A stretch of DNA of 64,000 bases from Rhizoclosmatium globosum (Eukaryota; Chytridiomycota; Chytridiomycetes; Chytridiales; Chytriomycetaceae): contig MCGO01000019.1 in the NCBI GenBank assembly GCA_002104985.1, positions 372,001 through 436,000 on the forward strand, given 5' to 3'. Below are positions 63,411 through 64,000 of this stretch, in pieces. Both the position numbers and the translations under genes were made by a program. Numbering within the stretch: position 1 is the first letter of the stretch; every line of letters starts with the position of its first letter. The notes under the pieces were generated by a model. That model was given only the letters and a program-made list of their open reading frames with translations. It did not search any database and was not told where the DNA came from.

Positions 63411-64000
63411 ATGACAGATGCTCATATGTCAGCTTTATCGCTGTCTTCAGACTCGAAAGCTTCTGAAAAGAGGCTGTCAGAAGCATCGTTATCCCAATCA
63501 CATTTGCCTCTTGAGTGTGGTCTTCGATATGATGTGTGTGTAATGTTCAGGTAAGGGCTACTTCTGGGCTTTACACCCACTCCTAAAGCAACATCTTCCC
63601 TCGGCTAACGTAATTCTGCTTCTCTTAAAGCCCTGTTGATGCACTACTTGCCGGTCATATCGTACACACACTTCAAAAACGAGGAGTATCTGTTGCAACT
63701 TTGACAAACGATCGTCTAGCCCAAACTCAGACGAACAGCTATCCGAAAGTGCTGTATTTGCAGTTTGTCTTAGTCAAAGCTGTGAACGGGATGTCCTGCT
63801 CAAAGACGACGTATTGTATGCTATATCCGGAAAGAAGGAGTCTGTGGCAATCCTGTTCATACCCGGAGACGTTGAAAACAAGGACAAATGTCTGGGATTT
63901 GGTTGGGTGGGTCTTGCATCATCGAGCGTGTCTTTGGGTGCCGTTATTCTCGATCCTGCATCCGCCACATTCCCACCCCCATCCCGAGCAAGCTCAGTGG
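63411..64000 (+). CDS. TIR-like domain protein, 3' end beyond window
   Basis: Exon 1 63411-63550, intron 63551-63630, then coding to the edge. After a Ser-rich N-terminus comes LRYDVCVMFSPVDALLAGHIVHTL, which matches the YDVFISYS..D.....L opening of TIR domains; QKRGVSVAT follows like the GI-xV strand. A one-base shift near 63690 (one more T in TTT) joins it to SESAVFAVCLSQSC and KKESVAILFIPGDV, like the S-R-x-VVVLS and IPIF segments. TIR domains act as adaptors or NADases; the usual catalytic Glu is not clearly placed. The call rests on pattern only. Confidence 0.45.

Overview
The window is eukaryotic and fungal in character. Genes are dense and close together. Most introns are 40-65 bp with GT..AG ends, and nearly every gene was assembled here from spliced exons whose lengths sum to whole codons. 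Several genes point away from yeasts and moulds and towards a zoosporic (chytrid-type) fungus: a CYRI (FAM49) Rac1/SCAR regulator, a Brp/Blh-type carotene dioxygenase that would make retinal, and a VTC4 polyphosphate polymerase. The phylum is an inference from gene content, not a measurement.

Layout. 0-11.4 kb holds housekeeping genes: nicotinate phosphoribosyltransferase, nitronate monooxygenase, an SDR, the Msp1/ATAD1 AAA extractor, the rRNA methylase NOP2, SLX9 and CYRI. 11.4-13 kb is an AT-rich gap with diverged ~300-bp repeats carrying CCGCGCGG boxes. 13-20 kb holds GDP-mannose pyrophosphorylase, VTC4, a secreted propeller-like protein and a GPI-anchored binding-protein-like protein. 20-23.8 kb is decayed: a beta-lactamase-like pseudogene, two tRNA genes (Leu-AAG, Glu-CUC), tRNA fragments and a perfect hairpin. 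24.2-29.2 kb is a nine-exon P5-type ATPase with an unusual Cys-rich N-terminus. 30-39 kb holds an SH3 membrane protein, an RBR ubiquitin ligase, 3-hydroxyanthranilate dioxygenase, two tandem zinc-finger paralogues and the Blh gene.

39.1-52.6 kb is an OPT-family transporter split by an 11-kb Ty1/copia retrotransposon (40723-51766). The element has identical-looking 541-bp LTRs and a CACCA target duplication. Its single 3286-codon polyprotein has an RRM instead of a zinc knuckle in Gag, and a run of 79 identical 60-bp units (20 residues each) between integrase and reverse transcriptase.

52.6-64 kb holds a zinc-finger gene, an F-box gene, an ABC-F protein, the Nem1/CTDNEP1 phosphatase, an APC permease, a Cys-rich membrane protein and a partial TIR-like gene. 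The ABC-F and Nem1 genes each carry a long intron filled with the same GCGAGC-rich repeat, in the sense orientation in both genes although the genes lie on opposite strands.

Many genes in 39-40.4 and 54-64 kb need one extra base in a short homopolymer to read through. The shifts are almost all in one direction, which suggests consensus error at least as much as gene decay. The P5 ATPase, VTC4, NOP2, CYRI and RBR genes read through perfectly.
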